64,000 nt of DNA from NCBI GenBank assembly GCA_013396525.1, contig VWYX01000410.1, positions 7,682 through 71,681 on the forward strand, written 5' to 3'. Below, one piece after another: positions 35,047 to 49,680 of this stretch (its first letter is position 1; each line of letters starts with the position of its first letter). Made by a program: the position numbers and the translations under genes. Under the pieces are notes generated by a model. It was not told the origin of the DNA and made no database searches. It saw nothing but the letters and a program-made list of their open reading frames with translations. Origin of the DNA: Chaetorhynchus papuensis. Its lineage: Eukaryota; Chordata; Aves; Passeriformes; Rhipiduridae.

Positions 35047-38000
35047 AAAACAACTCTCAAAGTATCTGGGAGGTACATTCTTTAGAAAGCCCTATATTCA
35101 TTGCCTACAGTGCAATAGCTGTTGGGGTTACAAAAGAAACTTGTGTTTTTTTCAGGAAACTACTGCCTCTGTTTGTAGGGTTTCCCCACTCATAGCTGTA
35201 GGTGTGAGGTAACAGAAAACATCCCCTTTGTAACCATGACAAAGAGATCCTAACATGAAGTAATTTATTAGCAGTAAAGCAAAGACACTATGCTGGAAGT
35301 CTGGGGGATAGCAGGGAATATATCTGCAGACCAGTGGAGCAAATCTGATTTGTTCAGTCCCTCTGGCTTTCAGAGTGAAAGTCCAAGGTCTGAGGACTTG
35401 GCTTGTGTTGTAACACAGCCTGTTCATCAAAATGTGTGCTGGGATTACTGACAGTGCTTATCAGTGCTGGGTAAGAATCATCTTACACTTCTAGCTCAGC
35501 TCTGTGAGAAGAGGCTTCCACTGCTGATTCTGGAGCATTGTGTTCAGTTATTTTGATTACTGCTTTTTGGGGGCAAAACAGCCTGTGGTCTATTCATGTG
35601 CTCAGGGACCATACTTGCCATTGAGTACATTGATGGCAGAAGTAAAAGAAAAAAGTGCAATGTTGTCAATCTTGAAAGTTCAAGTTATTTGTTAAAGTGC
35701 ATTCAGTTTAACTTGGCACGTGAGCTGAGGATAACCCCTTTTAAGGAAAGGCTGAATTTTGAAAAATAACTTTTGTAAGTAAATGGGGTTATTTCAACCA
35801 AGATCTAAATGATAATACACTGTTCAGCAGAACTGTCCTGGTGAGAACAGGATGCAACATTTGACTACTGTCCTTGCAGGACAGGATGCTTGTTGAAGTT
35901 GCAAAAAAATTGGTGTTCAGTTTATTATAGATAACTCTCAGGAAAGCTTTGTATGAGAAACACCACTCATGAAAGATTGATAGCAAGCAGTGGAGTTTTT
36001 TCCTTATTCACTATTACCTCTGTAAAAGTTGTAACTTTAAAAACCTGGAATTTGGTATCTTTATGCATGGAAAATACATGTAAAGGGAATGTAGGTTCAT
36101 AGCCATTTCTTATGGGAAAGAGAGAAACCTGGAAAGTGATAGATCTGTCCAAGAATCTTGAAATTCTCTGAGGTCTTGTTGCGTTCTTTTTTCCCTGAAA
36201 ATATGCAAATAATACTCTTTTGAGGACTTGATACAGTAACATGCCTTTGGAATAAGTTGACAGCAAGAAGAAATGGATTTCTGTGTCCTATTGTACTGCA
36301 TTACACACGCCTAGGTAGTACCATGTTTTTATTTTGCAGTGAAAAGACTGAGGCAGTAGCTAAGCACGTGTTTTTAAAAGAAATATGTTGCAGTTTGATC
36401 CCCTGATGTTTTTGTGATTGTGTTTTTATCAAGAGTCTTGGTGCTCTTGCTGCTGTTTGCAAAGCTTGCTCAGGAACTGCTGTATCTGTTCACTCCTTCT
36501 AAGTTGGCTTTGTACCTGGGTACGTAGCAGTCTGGATTTATTTTTAAGGGAAAAGCTTTTGCTTGTCATACTGAATTCCAGAGAAATTGATGAGCGCTGG
36601 CCTAGAGCATTACTTCTGGCCATGAGTGGCGATGGAACTCAATGTATTACTAGGATCAGCTGATTCAGTGGGAGTACATAATTTGTCTTCCTACACAAGC
36701 TCACATGTGTGCATTCTTTGCTTTCTCATCTACCTACAGAGTAATTTTTGTGCCTTTTAAATATTTTTTCTTTCTTCTTTAAATTCAGTCTGTACTTTAC
36801 AACTGAAGATCTTGTTTTTCTGTTATTTGAGAATTAAGAGTTCTGAATGAAAGCATCTCAAATGAGTCTTGTGGTATTATCAGAAGTTTCTTCAGAAGAG
36901 ATTTGTGGCTGTGGGATTTTTTGTTTGTTTGATGAGACATGCCGTGATATTATTTAATCCAGTCTACCCAACCTCAGGCCACAACAGTAATATGCCAGAA
37001 TAAATGCCACAATGACTGATGCAATTTGCTCTGTTTTAATGAACTGCCTTCAGTCACTGAAGGTGCATCTCACAGTGCAGTGTTTTTGCAGCCAAGCAAT
37101 ACTTGAAACACGAGTTTTAGATGCATTGAGTTGAAGCATGAGTGGACACTGATGTCTGTGGGTCAGATTTGTATAATGAATGTAAGAGAGACTAAGGGGC
37201 AATGGTTAATAAGCAAATAAAAATGCAGATAAAATATCAGAAATTACATTAGGGAGTATTCTAGAACTTGGACTTTGAGGTCTTGTTGCTTGAAGTAAGT
37301 TATTTTTCTTTTTCAGTGGAGTAGAATCACTTTTACCAAATTCTGCATAAAACTCTCATTGATTTATAGGACTGAGAACCATTGAATAGCTTAATTGTCC
37401 CAAGCCCCATGTTAGTGTATAGATGTAGCCATAACTGCTTAGTCAAGTTTGAGTCAAGAGGAATGACTTGGGATAGCATGCAGATAGTATAAATTTTCTT
37501 TTTATGCTGGCAGTTTCAGAGGAGAACCACTTGAATGCTAGGTTCACTTTCTCCGTTAAATGATTAACTTGCTGATAATGGCTAGAGTAAACAAAGTTCC
37601 AGAAGGCCAGTCATTGCAGCTTAACCTGGATGCAGGTTTCTCCAGAAAGTAGAATTGTGTCCCTGCAGCAGTGGAGGAGACAAGGGGTTTGGAGCAGGCT
37701 GTACCAGTGGAAAACTGAACTGCTCTGTCAGTACTGACACAGGCCTGTAGCTGTACTCTTGTGTTTGTGCAGGGGAACTCTTGGGTTGCTTTGAATTAGA
37801 TGAATACCTTCTGTAGCTTCAATGGGATTGAAGTTACAGATTGTCTTTTAGTGTCTGTTGAAGTTTTTGTTCCCTTTTGTTCTGGACAAATAGATTTTTA
37901 TCCAGTTGTTTCAGATCTGTTGAAGCCTAGTTTTGCTCTTCAGCTCTCTGGAAGCAACGCAGATGTCTCAGGGATTAGCTATATTTCTGCACATTTTTTA

Positions 38001-41000
38001 TGCAGTTTACCTGTGCAGTTGCCAACATGAGGAAACTGGGCTTGGAATTAAGAGCTGGAACAAATCAAGCACAGGTATCTGCTGAGATGTGAAATGTGGC
38101 AAGCAGCAGAGATTCCAAATTATAGAGATCTTCCAGTGGATGCCTATCACACAGGAATAAAATTTCAGTTAGATAAAGCACTCTTCCTTTTCTGGTACTC
38201 GTGTCTGTAGAGATGGCTTCAGGGAAAGCAGGAGTTTCCTGTTAGAAGTCACAGTTATGGATTTTCAACTGGTGATTGATCTCAGAAAGTGGTCTTCAAG
38301 AGTGCATGTTAGAGGCCAGATCTACAATCAATTTAACTCTTAGGCAAACTGACTCTTTGCCTCCTGTTCTGAGAGTTACCCAAACGCCTCAACAATCCTG
38401 GAGAAATGGTCAAGGTACTGGAGTTCCCAGAAGGGACTTAGTGTACTTAGAGACTGAATTTGTAGTTTGGTTGCTCATCAGTCTTTATTTCTTTTGTTTA
38501 ATACCACTCCAGTCTGAGCCTCCAGTCATGCCTGCTGATTGGCCTACTCTTCACATAGAGGTTGATTGATTTATTTATTGATTTATTTTCACAGCCAACA
38601 TTCTTCTGGGTCTTCCTCTTATACGTGAAGCTGACATAGGAACAACTGTCCTACAATCCGGCATACCAGGCACAACTGCTCGCAGATCTCTTCTGTGATC
38701 TGCTGCTGGCTTTTTGTTTAGCATTGGAGGGTAATGGAATGAGGCTGGTGCCTCTGCACACCCCTGCAGGAAATACTCCAGCTGGTGGAATTTTGTCTTT
38801 GTAAGAGCTCTGCTGCAGCACAGTGCCATACCCACCTCGTATTGCATAGTATGCTGTGCTAAAAATGTGCTCTCTTTCCTAACCAAGAACAGGGGTGCTC
38901 CCTGAAAGATCTGAGGCTAGTCAACGATACAGAAAACATTAGGAAGAATTTTTATCATCCTTCTCCTGGCAGGCAATAAGGAAAAGGATTGAGGAAGTAA
39001 CATTTTCAAAACTAAGTTTTCTGTAGGATGCCTGAGTTCTGATTTGATTGCTGGGAACAGGACTGTAATGCTGATGTCCTAGGCAGACAGTCTGACCAGT
39101 TGGAAGTCCAGTGAACGGTCCTCCACATAAAGTCTCATAACACTCTAAAACATTTTGTTAAATGTGCTGAAGAGACTTGGGTGGGGTTTTTTTCATTCTT
39201 GAATTCCTGATCTTTTTCAGCTTCATTTTAAACTCTTGCACAGGCAAGGCTTATTATAGAAGTGCTGACAGAACTTGATTCATATTGTTGTATCTTAGTG
39301 AACAAAGCTATCTTGTTTCTCAATTCTGCTTCAGGAAGCTTTTCTGAAAGCTCTTTTGGAAATGCAGGTTTATCCAGTTACCCGCCCTTGACATGAGAAG
39401 TCATTCTTTTACACAGCCAGTTCTAGCTTTGGGGTTTTTTTCCTTTTTTTTTTCCAAGTCAATTTCCTCATTGCCTGCATGCTGACTAAATGCACTGGTG
39501 AAAATTACAGTACTGAATTTTGGCCTGTGTGCTAAGACACCGCAAATCACACCGAACACATTTGAGGTGTTTCTGAAGACAGAGATGTCATGTCAGTGGA
39601 GTTTGCACTGGTTTATAGTGGCAGTGTGGTGGAAAACAATCTGATGAAAGAAGGTTTCTTTCCTGTCATTCCTTTGTAATTGTAACAGTGCTTTCACTGA
39701 GGAATGTACACCCCATCTTGGACATGCTATCCATACAAATTCTAGATAATGCTACTTTCACTTTTCATGTGCATTCCCTTTCACTAGAAAAATGAAAACA
39801 TGTTTATCTCACTCTTATTCCCTGCAGCAAAGGAAGAAAAAGTAGGTTTTGTTTTTTTAAACACAACCTTCTCCAGCCACCTAACTATGGTAGTGATGTG
39901 TTTACTTGCAGTCTGAACTGCAAAATAAGAGGTAAAGAAAAAAACAGATGGCAGTTGCCATCTGTAAACCAGAAAAGGACAGCAATAACCAGCTGCTGAG
40001 TGAGGTATTGGCAATAAAGACCAAGCAGTTTGTGCTTGTTTTGCCTGGGTTATCAGTGTTTTGGTATGTTCTTACACTTCCAATCTGTTGTTTCTGAATT
40101 ATTCTGTAATGTATTGATCTTCTTCTGGACTAGTATTTTTCTCTACCAGGTTATTCTCAATTTTAGGAAACACAATTGTCATAGTTTGTGTCCAGGGAAT
40201 TTCTGTGAGCCTCACCATCCCTGTGAGTTGGTGGATTGCTGCTGAAAACTGTGCCTCAGTGCCACTGAAGGCTGCATAGTCTGGCTTTTCACTACGGTAT
40301 GTTCAACTTAAATCTTTGTAGTCAATAACTGATGCAGCGCAAAGGAAAGCAGTGCTGTGCAGACTGTGCTGCTCACAGCACAGAGATGCTTGTGGATGCC
40401 TCGTTTTTGGTTAGGCTTTTAAAAAATTCCTTCCAGATTTCATGTTTGTGGCACCTGCATGATGAGCAACCTTCCAGTAGTGAAATATTTAAGGTGTCAG
40501 TATGATGGTTTGATCTTCCTTTCCTGAGAAGTGATCTCCATGATAATTGTGTTGCAGTTCTGAAAAGGCTCCTGACCCCAAGATTTGCAGAGGTGATTTC
40601 TGCTCATTTTAGCTCTGCAAACAGGCCCTGCTATTGCCTGGCTGTAAACAGTTCAGTGTGTTTTGCTGCTACTAGCAGTTTTCTTTAAAGGAACTCTTCA
40701 CTAATCTCAGTGAAGATTTAGCTAACACTTTGAGAAAGTGCTGCTGTTTGGTCTGTCTTTATACTACAGGCTTGGATTATGGATTTTTGTTACTATGGAC
40801 TTGTCCTAGGATTTCTTTTCAAAAAGATCTAGATAATTGCTAGTAGCAAGCTCTTATCGCTAAAATCTAGTCCCAGATGGTTAAACTGAAGCTGCTTTTT
40901 TTTCTATACATCAAGGCAAGAGGGTTCACTGATGTCGAATTCTGCCAGCCAGTTTTCAAGTAGAGTTCTTGAGCGGGGGTACTCTTAAGATGTCACTGGC

Positions 41001-41714
41001 CTCTTCTGTGTTTCTGGCTTTCTTGTGGGAGAGGTGGGGGGGTGGGAGGTGTGGTTGGTTTTGTTTTGTTTTATTTTTAAGTAGGGGAAACAGCAATATG
41101 GGTTTGTAAACCTGACCTGGTAAGTTCTCAGGAGCTTTCACAAGGAAGGGAGTCCATGTTAGGGAGAGAGGGTATGCTCCCTGTTACCATTCACTTTTGC
41201 ACGCCCTTTTCATGGCTCTGAGGAGTGTGACACACTTCATCCAAAGAGTCACAGAAGCACTCTGCTCTTAAAATTATATAAGCTGACATAGCTTTAGAAA
41301 GAAATGAGCTAGGGAGCAATTTCATGAGAAGGTTCGCTTCTGCATTTCTGGTGTTGGTAACATGTTTTATCAGTCCTTAAAGCAAGCCAAGATAGTTCTT
41401 AAAACAAAGTGGGTTGGTAGAGTTACTGCGTGCTTATAAATGGGATGTTCTGTGGAGTAAGCAGAACAGCAGAACAGAGAAGCTAGATCTTCTTTAAGAA
41501 GAGCAAGATTTTGAATTTTTCTCTGCAGTTATAAAACCTGTTGTAATGTGTGTCTGAGGAGAGGGGGAGTCATTTGCTTTCTTTTGAAAGCCTTTTGCCA
41601 TCCTCATTCTCAGCAAATTCTCTGCACAGAATATCCAACCTGACCTCACTTTGGTGGACTGATGTAGTGTGGAAGTACATTGGCTGGGAGTGAGCGAGAA
41701 TTGCAAAAGTCAAG

Positions 41715-42012
41715 AGAATCACAGAATGGTTTGGTTTGGAAGGAACTTTAAAGATCATATAGTTCTAACCCCCCTGCTGTGGGCAGGGACACCTTCCATT
41801 AGACTGGGTTGCTCAGAGGCCCATCCAACCTGGCCTTAGGCACTTCCAGGGATGGGGCATTCACAACTTCCATGGGCAACTTGTAGTGCCTCACCACCCT
41901 CACAGTGGGGAATTCCTTTCTAACATCTAATCTGAACCTACCCTCCTTCAGTTTGAAGGCAATTCCCCCTTGTCCTGTCACTACGTGTCCACATGAAAAT
42001 TTTTTCTCCAGC
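41715..42012 (-). repeat. CR1 LINE 3' part
   Basis: On the minus strand it contains GAGGCACTACAAGTTGCC..., CCCCATCCCTGGAAGTGCC..., a run of C/G around the GGGGGG core, and ends CTTTAAAGTTCCTTCCAAAC, CAAACCATTCTGTGATTCT. This is the standard CR1 3' end with a CTTTAAAG tail, a different subfamily from the copy at 34.7 kb. It is 5'-truncated. Confidence 0.9.
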
Positions 42013-43049
42013 AATATATTTTTGAAAACTGGGGCATGCTCTTCACTTGAGGAAAGCTTGTTTTTTTAGTTTTAAAGCTGCTGTCTTCTGAGACTGGTTA
42101 TTGGAAGATAACCAGTCATTGATTAGCAGTCTGTCTGAGACCTGTGCTGCAAAGACTGCCTTTTCGCATAAAAATTCTTGTGACTTACAGAAAAAACATA
42201 ATGTCTAGTAGCATTTACGGGAACAATATCTGTTTCCCTCTCTGGGGAGGGAGAACTTGTTTTTGCAGAACATCCTGACAGCAGTGATTATAGTGAGAGC
42301 TTTCCCATCTGACTCAAATATTTCATGCTGCGTAGGGATTATTGAATATTACTCTGTGGAAAAAGAGTCAGCCAAAGAGGTTCTAATTACTTGTGGCTGA
42401 GCAACAGTGCACCTACTTCCCATTCTCTGCACAGGGTTTTCTCCCTTTCTTTTTGTCAAACTTTCCTTTTGCTTAAATGTTCTTCAAATAAAACCAGCAT
42501 TAGTTGTATCGTCCAGAAGGATTTGATATGTAGTATAACATGTATATGTTTGTGAGATATATATCACAGATACTTTTTTAACAAAATGTTTTTCCAGTAG
42601 ACTTTTGAGAAGACTTTGCTACTTTCAAGTATTAGAAGCTGTTGTGAAATCACCGTGTGCATATGCTTAAACCTTTGCTCTCTATTGCACTCTTGAATCT
42701 TTAAATGGGAAAATCCAATGAGATCTGGCTTTTCTGTTATATAACACACTGCTGTGCAATTATAAATGCTAAAGCCACATTCCAAATACCTTTATTTTGT
42801 GCTGCTGCAAAGTAGCGCAGTGTTGGATTATGTTTTATGCTTTGCTTTTTTAAAGGGAGAAAAATAAAATGAGGAAAATCAGGAGTCTGTTGGTGTCCTG
42901 CATGCCTTTAAGATTAATTGGGACTTTGTACTGAAAGAGAAGCTAATTTGTGTTGAATACAACTGGCTGCTGAGTAAGTGGAGCGTTGAGGCTTATGTTA
43001 ATTGGCAGTTGTGCCCTTTCTGCTGTTTCCCAGTGCTGTACTCGGTGAC

Positions 43050-43270
43050 CTGGCTGGGCCGGGCTGGCACGGCTCGTATCTGGTCAGAGCTGCTCTCACA
43101 CTGCTGCTTGCAGAGCAGGGCTGTTTTAATGGGGCACTTGCATGGCACGATGGCCATGGTGCACTGAGCTCTGCCCGTCACGTGCCAGCAGAGCCGAGGG
43201 CTGTGTGTGCTGCGGTGCCAGTGGCCCAGCAGATGGAAATGGAGACTGCATGCCAGGCTGGTTTGCTGGC
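43050..43270. other. GC-richer intronic patch
   Basis: Locally elevated GC with a few CpG and an E-box CACGTG at about 43179-43184. No coding or repeat identity was recognised. It could be an enhancer or an old repeat. Confidence 0.3.
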
Positions 43271-45954
43271 TCTGCTGCCACTGCATTGGATTGCCTATTC
43301 ATAGGCCTGATGAGATGTAGATATGTACAACAGTTGCTACAATCTTCTAAACAGTCTGAGTATCTTTTGGTAAAGGCTATAGATACAGGGCTGTCCAGTC
43401 AGCCTGGGAAATAACTAATTTTAAAGTATTTCCATTCCTTGTCCTACCCAGGTAAGACATTCCAACACATCATAGTGTGGTTTGTGATTTTGGTGAAGTT
43501 TATTGGCTAAACTATTTTCGTCAGTGGTGTTTGTATTTTCACTGTCTGTGGGTACCTTTTGGAGGATACCTTAGTGTCAGAACTTTCCAAGCAAGGATTG
43601 CTACTGCCTGCTGTGGCAAAGTACAGAGCAGAGCTGTGGTTAAGTGCTTAGTGCTTTTGACATGAGAAGAGAAGCCTTTGTCCCTGTATCTGCCCTTGTG
43701 CAAGTAGGGCACTACCCTTCATCCTCATACTGTGACACAGGTGAGGCATCCCTGACAACTCTTCCAAAGCTCAAAACAGATTATTTGAGGAAGAACAATA
43801 AGTAAGTATTGCTAAGGCATTCCTCTGCCCCCAGGTAAACAAGTAGGAACACTTGTCTATGGAGAAGGTGGGGTATGGTTTGAGGTTTTTTTTTCTGAAG
43901 TCCTTAAACAAATACAGACATAGGCAGGTCATTAATGCCAGTGGAGTGTGGGAAGAGGTTACACTTTTGATTGCATCACAGGCTTTGGCAAAATGAAACA
44001 CGAAGCCTGTAGACAGTGATTCTAGATCCTGTTCTTGCTCTATTGTGTCAAGTACTTTCCTTCGAAGAGAGTGGGGAAAAAGCTCTGCTATTACCTGCTG
44101 AACTTAATTCTACAAATAGATGGACACTGAATTTTGTAGTCAGCTGTCACAAGTGGAAAGATGTCCCATGGTATCAGCTGAAGGACTTAGGTACTTCTGT
44201 TTATGAGCACTGAAAAGCTAGAGTTCATGTGTGCTCCTTTCCCATGGTTTTTAAAACCACTTCCAAAGGTCTTTCAAAAAAGAATTCTCTGAATAGGAGT
44301 TGAAACTGAGAATTTAAAAAGTGTATGAGGTAGAAACAAGGCTTACTGACCTTGAAGTATTTAAAATATCGCATGGGTTAGTTGCAACTGAATGGTTTAC
44401 TCTTTTCAGAGCTGCAAATGTTTTGCACAACTGTAATTCTGCCCTATGTAGTTGTAACTCATGGGTAGTGCAGAGCTCAGTTTGTCCTAAGAAGAGGTGC
44501 CATGTGTGGGGAATTTTAAAGATGTCTAGCAAGAAGATGCATGCTTAGACTTGTGCAATACCATTAAAAGGGATGGGCCTACTTTGTCCCTGTTGTCATT
44601 CTTCTGAAGCAAAGTAAATTGAAAAAGTAGTGAATCTGACCACACTTAAAACACTGATATTCTTCTCTTGCTAATGGACTGAAAGCACTTATTGCCCTGT
44701 CTGGATCTTTCTGGCTTTATTGAACTGAACTGCGTTTTGCAAGTAAACAATTAGTGGTCTAATTCTTGCTTGAAAAAAATAACCATACAATATCCATTTC
44801 AAAGAATGAGAAAGCTGCCAAGGACAGGCATAGCTATAGTACTTCACGTTGCCTTGAAGAAATTGGTGCAAGTTTCTCATCAGCATTTGAATCCCAGATC
44901 TGTTTATGTTTTGAATTATCAGTGGATCTGGACATCCTGCTGTCACATCTAGTCATATCTCCAAATAGTAGAACTATAAAAAGTTGGATAATTTTGCAAT
45001 GGAGTTACTTTTTCAAACTTCTTTTTTTTTTGGCAAGTGAGGAATTATTAGGCTATTAGGCAACTTGCAGAAAGGGAGTTTGGAGCAAGGCACTTATAAA
45101 ATGAATGGTCTGAATCATCCCTCTCCTCCGTCAGGGCTGAGGCGTTCTGGCAGGGCTGCAGGCAGTGCTGCTCCAGCGCAGCCTGGTATTACTTGTATGG
45201 AGAAACAAAGGGCTTCAGTCCTGACATACCCAGCCTGCTACTCATCAGAGAACGGGGCTCCATAGGATTTAATGGGAAGATAGGTCAAGAGTGTCTGGCA
45301 CAGGGAAGAGAGGCATTATAAAGAAGAGTTGCTGCTGCTTGAATTGTATTTTTTGTTCTTGAAGTCTTGCCTTTTCACACTTCATATTGTTTTATTGAAA
45401 TGTTTACTTACCTGGGCTTCCCAGAAGCCTGCAATGTCTGTTTACTTGGAAGAGTGTCTATTTGTGTGCCAGAAGCTCATCTGACTCGTGCTTCAGAGCT
45501 TCCCAGAGATCAAAGCTGCATTTACAAGGACTGGAGAGACGCTATGCTGGACAGGGTCCAGATTCCTTGGGTTTGTTCTTATGCTATTGGCAGTAAATGT
45601 CTAGATTGTTTTGCAGCCATACCATCAATTTGCTGCACTGCTTACACTGGGTGGACCTGGCACTGAATTAAACTCTGCTGCATTTATTTTATTGCAAACA
45701 ATGCATCATGAGTCAGAGAGAGAGAGGTGTTAAAATGATGGATTGTGGATGTCATCCAGGATGCATAAAGTCAGCATTTCCAAACACAAAAGCTAGAAGC
45801 GACTGTAATGATACAGTTAGCCTGTGCCTCAGAGAGACTATCACATAAAAAGTGGTACTCTCAATTCTTTGATATGTGGTCTCTGAAGTCTGCATTATTT
45901 AATAGTGATCTGGTCCCAAAAGTTATTGGCTACCTTTGGAGGCTTGAGAGGCTT

Positions 45955-46070
45955 TTTCAGTTTTTTGTTTTGGTTGATTTGTTGTTGCTGTTTGGTTTTG
46001 GTTTGATTCATTTGGGGTTTTTTGTTTTGTTTTTGTTTTTTCTTTGTTTGGGTTTCAGGGGTTTTTTTGT
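45955..46070. repeat. T/G-rich low-complexity tract
   Basis: Repeated TTTTG / TTTGG-type units with T runs on the plus strand, without a fixed period. Confidence 0.75.
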
Positions 46071-48595
46071 GGCAAGTACTTTAACATGGGCTAACAAGGC
46101 TGCTGCCGTAAGACTAGGATTTGGCTGCAGCTTATGAACCGCCTCAAATAACACTTTGGGGAGTAATGAGGCTGCCTACTCTGCTACTGAATCAAATACT
46201 TAACTGCTGCATGGTTGTTCAGGCTCTATTCACTGTTCAGTAATTGCTGTGTTTGATAGTGTGGCTCTGTTTTTTAAATCTGTTCACCAAATTCCGTAGT
46301 CTAGAGCAGTTTCTTCAGAGAGTTGCCAGGCATACAGCTTAACTAACTGCAGAAGAGACTGTTCTTTCCACAGCATTTTGTCTGCTAGGAGAAAGGGACA
46401 TAGCTGGAAGGAAAGGTGCACCAGCACGTCAGGCAAGGCGCAATTCCTGGCAGTTCTCACAAAAAAAGATGTGTAGGTGTGTAGTCACATCTAGATACAG
46501 ATGTGCTTATTAAAAAAGTGAATGGTTGTGTTTCTAAAGGGTACATGCATCCCATGGATACACTTTGACACTACACTAAAGCATTTGGGAAAAGGTGTGT
46601 GCTTCCTAAGGAAAATGGCCTATCCTGGAACTGTTAGTTGAAGTTCCCATGTCTTTCCAGCAATAACATCCTAGTGAAACTAATTTTAGCTGCTTTAGCC
46701 TGCATTTCTAGGAGCTCCAAAATGATGGTAATAAACAGAAATATTTTTCTTTCTTTAATGCTACTTAACTGCAAATTATAGCACTTCAAGCTTCTGGATT
46801 CTACCTTGCTTTTCTTACAAAGGAAGCCTACATGCAGTGCTGCTTAATGCTAACTTCTTGTGATGGAAACTTGCCTGTTTTTGCTCAACAGTGGGAGCTG
46901 TGACTCTCCTGACAGCCTCCTTCTGAAGAGTGTATCAGACATCATGGCTTAGGTACATAAATGTGTGGAATAACTCTTAAGTTCTCTTGTAGGACACTGT
47001 TACAAGGGAAGTAAATCTTAACCTTCAAGTAAATTTCCTCATAACCATATTATTAATCAATATAGCTGATTTTTTTTTAAAAAAAATATGGATTCTGTGG
47101 ACATAGGCCTAACTGAAGTCCAAATGTGTATAGCGACAAACTACACTTATACTACAAGAAATATTTGAAATCATATTGGCATCTTAAGGCTCCTACAACA
47201 CAGTTGAAGAAAGTTCCTTTGCTAAAACTGTGTAATCAAATGTGTAATTATGGGTTAAGAATAAAAATTATTCTGCACATTTGGATAACACTGTTGAGCA
47301 GAAAGAGGGCTTTTTCAGCATCTAATGACTTGTCTCAGACTATCTGGATCACCTGCAGGTCTTGCTCCTGGCAAGTGGCTCATGAGGACACAAAGAGAGA
47401 TGTGTGTTTCTCTCCCCTTCCTTGAATGGGAGCTGTGGAACGTTTCTGGTATCTGTCAGCTTCCAGCCAGTTTCCCCTCTGTCCAGCTGCACTTTGCCTT
47501 ACCCAGGTTGTTTCGGGACAGCCATGGAAATGACTGAGCTTTCAAAAGGGATCTTTACATTGTTGTTCTTGGTCTTAAGCCAGTGCACTCAGCTGTTTTC
47601 AGCTAATGCTGTTTGGAGTTTGGGGAGCATTTTCAACATGAGATCTGCTCTCAGTACCAATACTTTTGTTTAATTGGTTTTTTTGATGTTTATATACTAG
47701 CTTGCTCTTGAGTATGGGGGCGTTTCCCTTGTGTGTGCAGTTGGAAGGACAGAGCTCACACAAGGGCCAGGAGCAAAGCCAACAGAACAGTGAAGGAGCC
47801 CTGACTTCTGCTTATTCTCATGCCCCAGTGAATATTAACTTCTACAGAAAAAAAAATAAAATTAGGTTGTGTTACTACTGCCGGGGGGGAAGGAAGTGAC
47901 TGCTTGTTCAGATTTTAAGAAGCTTTTTCTGTTAATGTGCTAAAATAATTCTGTGAGGACACTGAATCTACAGTGAAAGCATGTCTTGCCAGGAGACTCT
48001 TCTGCCCCATAATTGTGATTGTTTCCTGTCTACCAGACAGAAAGCAGTTACAATATCCTCTTTTTGGTTTAACATGTAAAGAATAGGAAAGAAATTGAAT
48101 AAATCTGTACATGGATGATAAATAACTGATAGGCTAATTTATGATGGAGACATTTAGAGACACAGAGGAAGACCACAGGTGATTCACAGGCGATTTAACA
48201 AGGCCCACTTGGAGAGTCGAGTCATTAAGTGGGGGCAGGACATGTGTGGAGCCGCCTCTTGTCTTTCTGCTGCTCATCTGCCTAAAGGTGAATCCTTGCC
48301 TGCTAGTGTAGGGCAATCCTCTGGTAATCTGGGGAAATCCATTTTGTCTCAGTCAGTTGATACAGGCAATGATCTGTTCACTCAGACTGAGCTTTCTTCC
48401 TCAGAGGTAACTTGGAGGGTAGCATTAAAAAGACAGAACACTGCTCTCCCCACTGCAGAGATTAGCTTTGGTCACACTCAGTATTTGACTGAGAAACACA
48501 TTCTTGCCAGTGCATCCAAAATCTTTTGAAATGAAATGGCTGAAGTTCATGAAGATGACTCTCTGATCACATTTGCTTATGCTGAAGTAATGACA

Positions 48596-49680
48596 GTTCT
48601 TTAGTCATCCACGGAGGTCTCTTGCCCTGTTAGCCCAATTTCTTGCTCGTTGGAATGCATCATTCTTGAGCTTGGCAGAAGTGATCTCGACTCTCATGGA
48701 TTCTTCTTCCCTTCAGGGCCTGTTCCTATGGGATTCTTCAAAGAAGGCCCCTGAAGAGCCTAAAACCAGCTCTCCTGAAGTCCATGGTTATAATCTTACT
48801 TGCTGCCCTGCTTCTTCCTCACCTAATAATGAACTCCACAATATCAAGGTTGCTGCGGCCAAGGCTGCTCCCAACTTGTCACATCTCCAGCAAGGCCTTC
48901 CCCATTTGGTAGCATGAAGTCAAGCAGCACACCATTCCCTGTGGGATCCTCCACTACCTGTGACAGGAAGTTGTCATCAGTTCTTTCCAGGAGCCTCCTC
49001 TACTGTTAGTCTCTTTTTCGCTGTGTTGCTTCTTCAGCAGGTGTCGGGGTGCTTAAAGTCCCCCACAGGAACCAGTGCCTGTGACTTCGAGGCTGCTTCA
49101 AGGTGCCAGTAGAAGAGCTCATCTGCTTCCTTCTACTGATCTGATGGCCTGTAGCAAACACCCACAACAATGTCTCTCTTACTGGTCTGTCCTTTTACCC
49201 TGACCCATAGCTCATCATCCAACCCAAGAAAGAGCTTCATACATGCCAAGTGTTGTCTCACATAGAGGGCAACTCCACCACTGCATCTTCCTTCTCTGTT
49301 TCTCCTAAACAGCACACGGCCCTGCATGACAGCGTTCCAGTCATCCCATCCCATGGGAACTATCCCATCATGTCTCCATAACTGTGCTGAGGTCAAAGCC
49401 CTGTGACTGCACACAGGTCTCCAGCTCCTCCTGTTTGTTCCCCATCCTGCATGTCCTGTGTTCAGGCACCTTACTGAACTATTTGATTGTGCCAAAATCC
49501 CCGGGGGGATACAAAGGGATGCCCCGTATTGTGGTTACATCTTTGGCTGCTTGTGCTGGCTTGAGATATTCCCTCTTTAGCCTCCTTTTGCTACTAGGAT
49601 GGTTGCTGGAGTTCTCCCCTTCCCACACCCAACCTCTGTTGAGCCTATGTCCCCATCCCCCTTCAAACCTAGTTTAAAGC
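48596..49680 (-). repeat. CR1 LINE fragment with part of ORF2 (endonuclease)
   Basis: The minus-strand frame at 49495-49133 reads VRCLNTGHAGWGTNRRSW, then GRVLFRRNREGRCSGGVALY and LWVRVKGQTSKRDIVVGVCY RPSDQ. This is the CR1 endonuclease region (VKCLYTNARSMGNKQEEL..., GGGVALYV, LWVRIKGQT, YRPPDQ). Beyond the stop the homology continues in broken frames (GDFKHPDTC; DDNFLSQVVEDPTGNGVLLD) down to about 48596. The right limit (49500-49680, 5'UTR-like) is less certain. The copy is inactive, with frameshifts and no reverse transcriptase or 3' tail. Confidence 0.88.

Noticed and set aside
45106..45188. Possible further MAP7 first exon (ATG after a TATAAA-like stretch, ending in phase 1 before GTATTA)
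   Set aside because: The donor is poor, the peptide is unrecognised and the TATA-like word overlaps the ATG region. A phase match alone happens one time in three.
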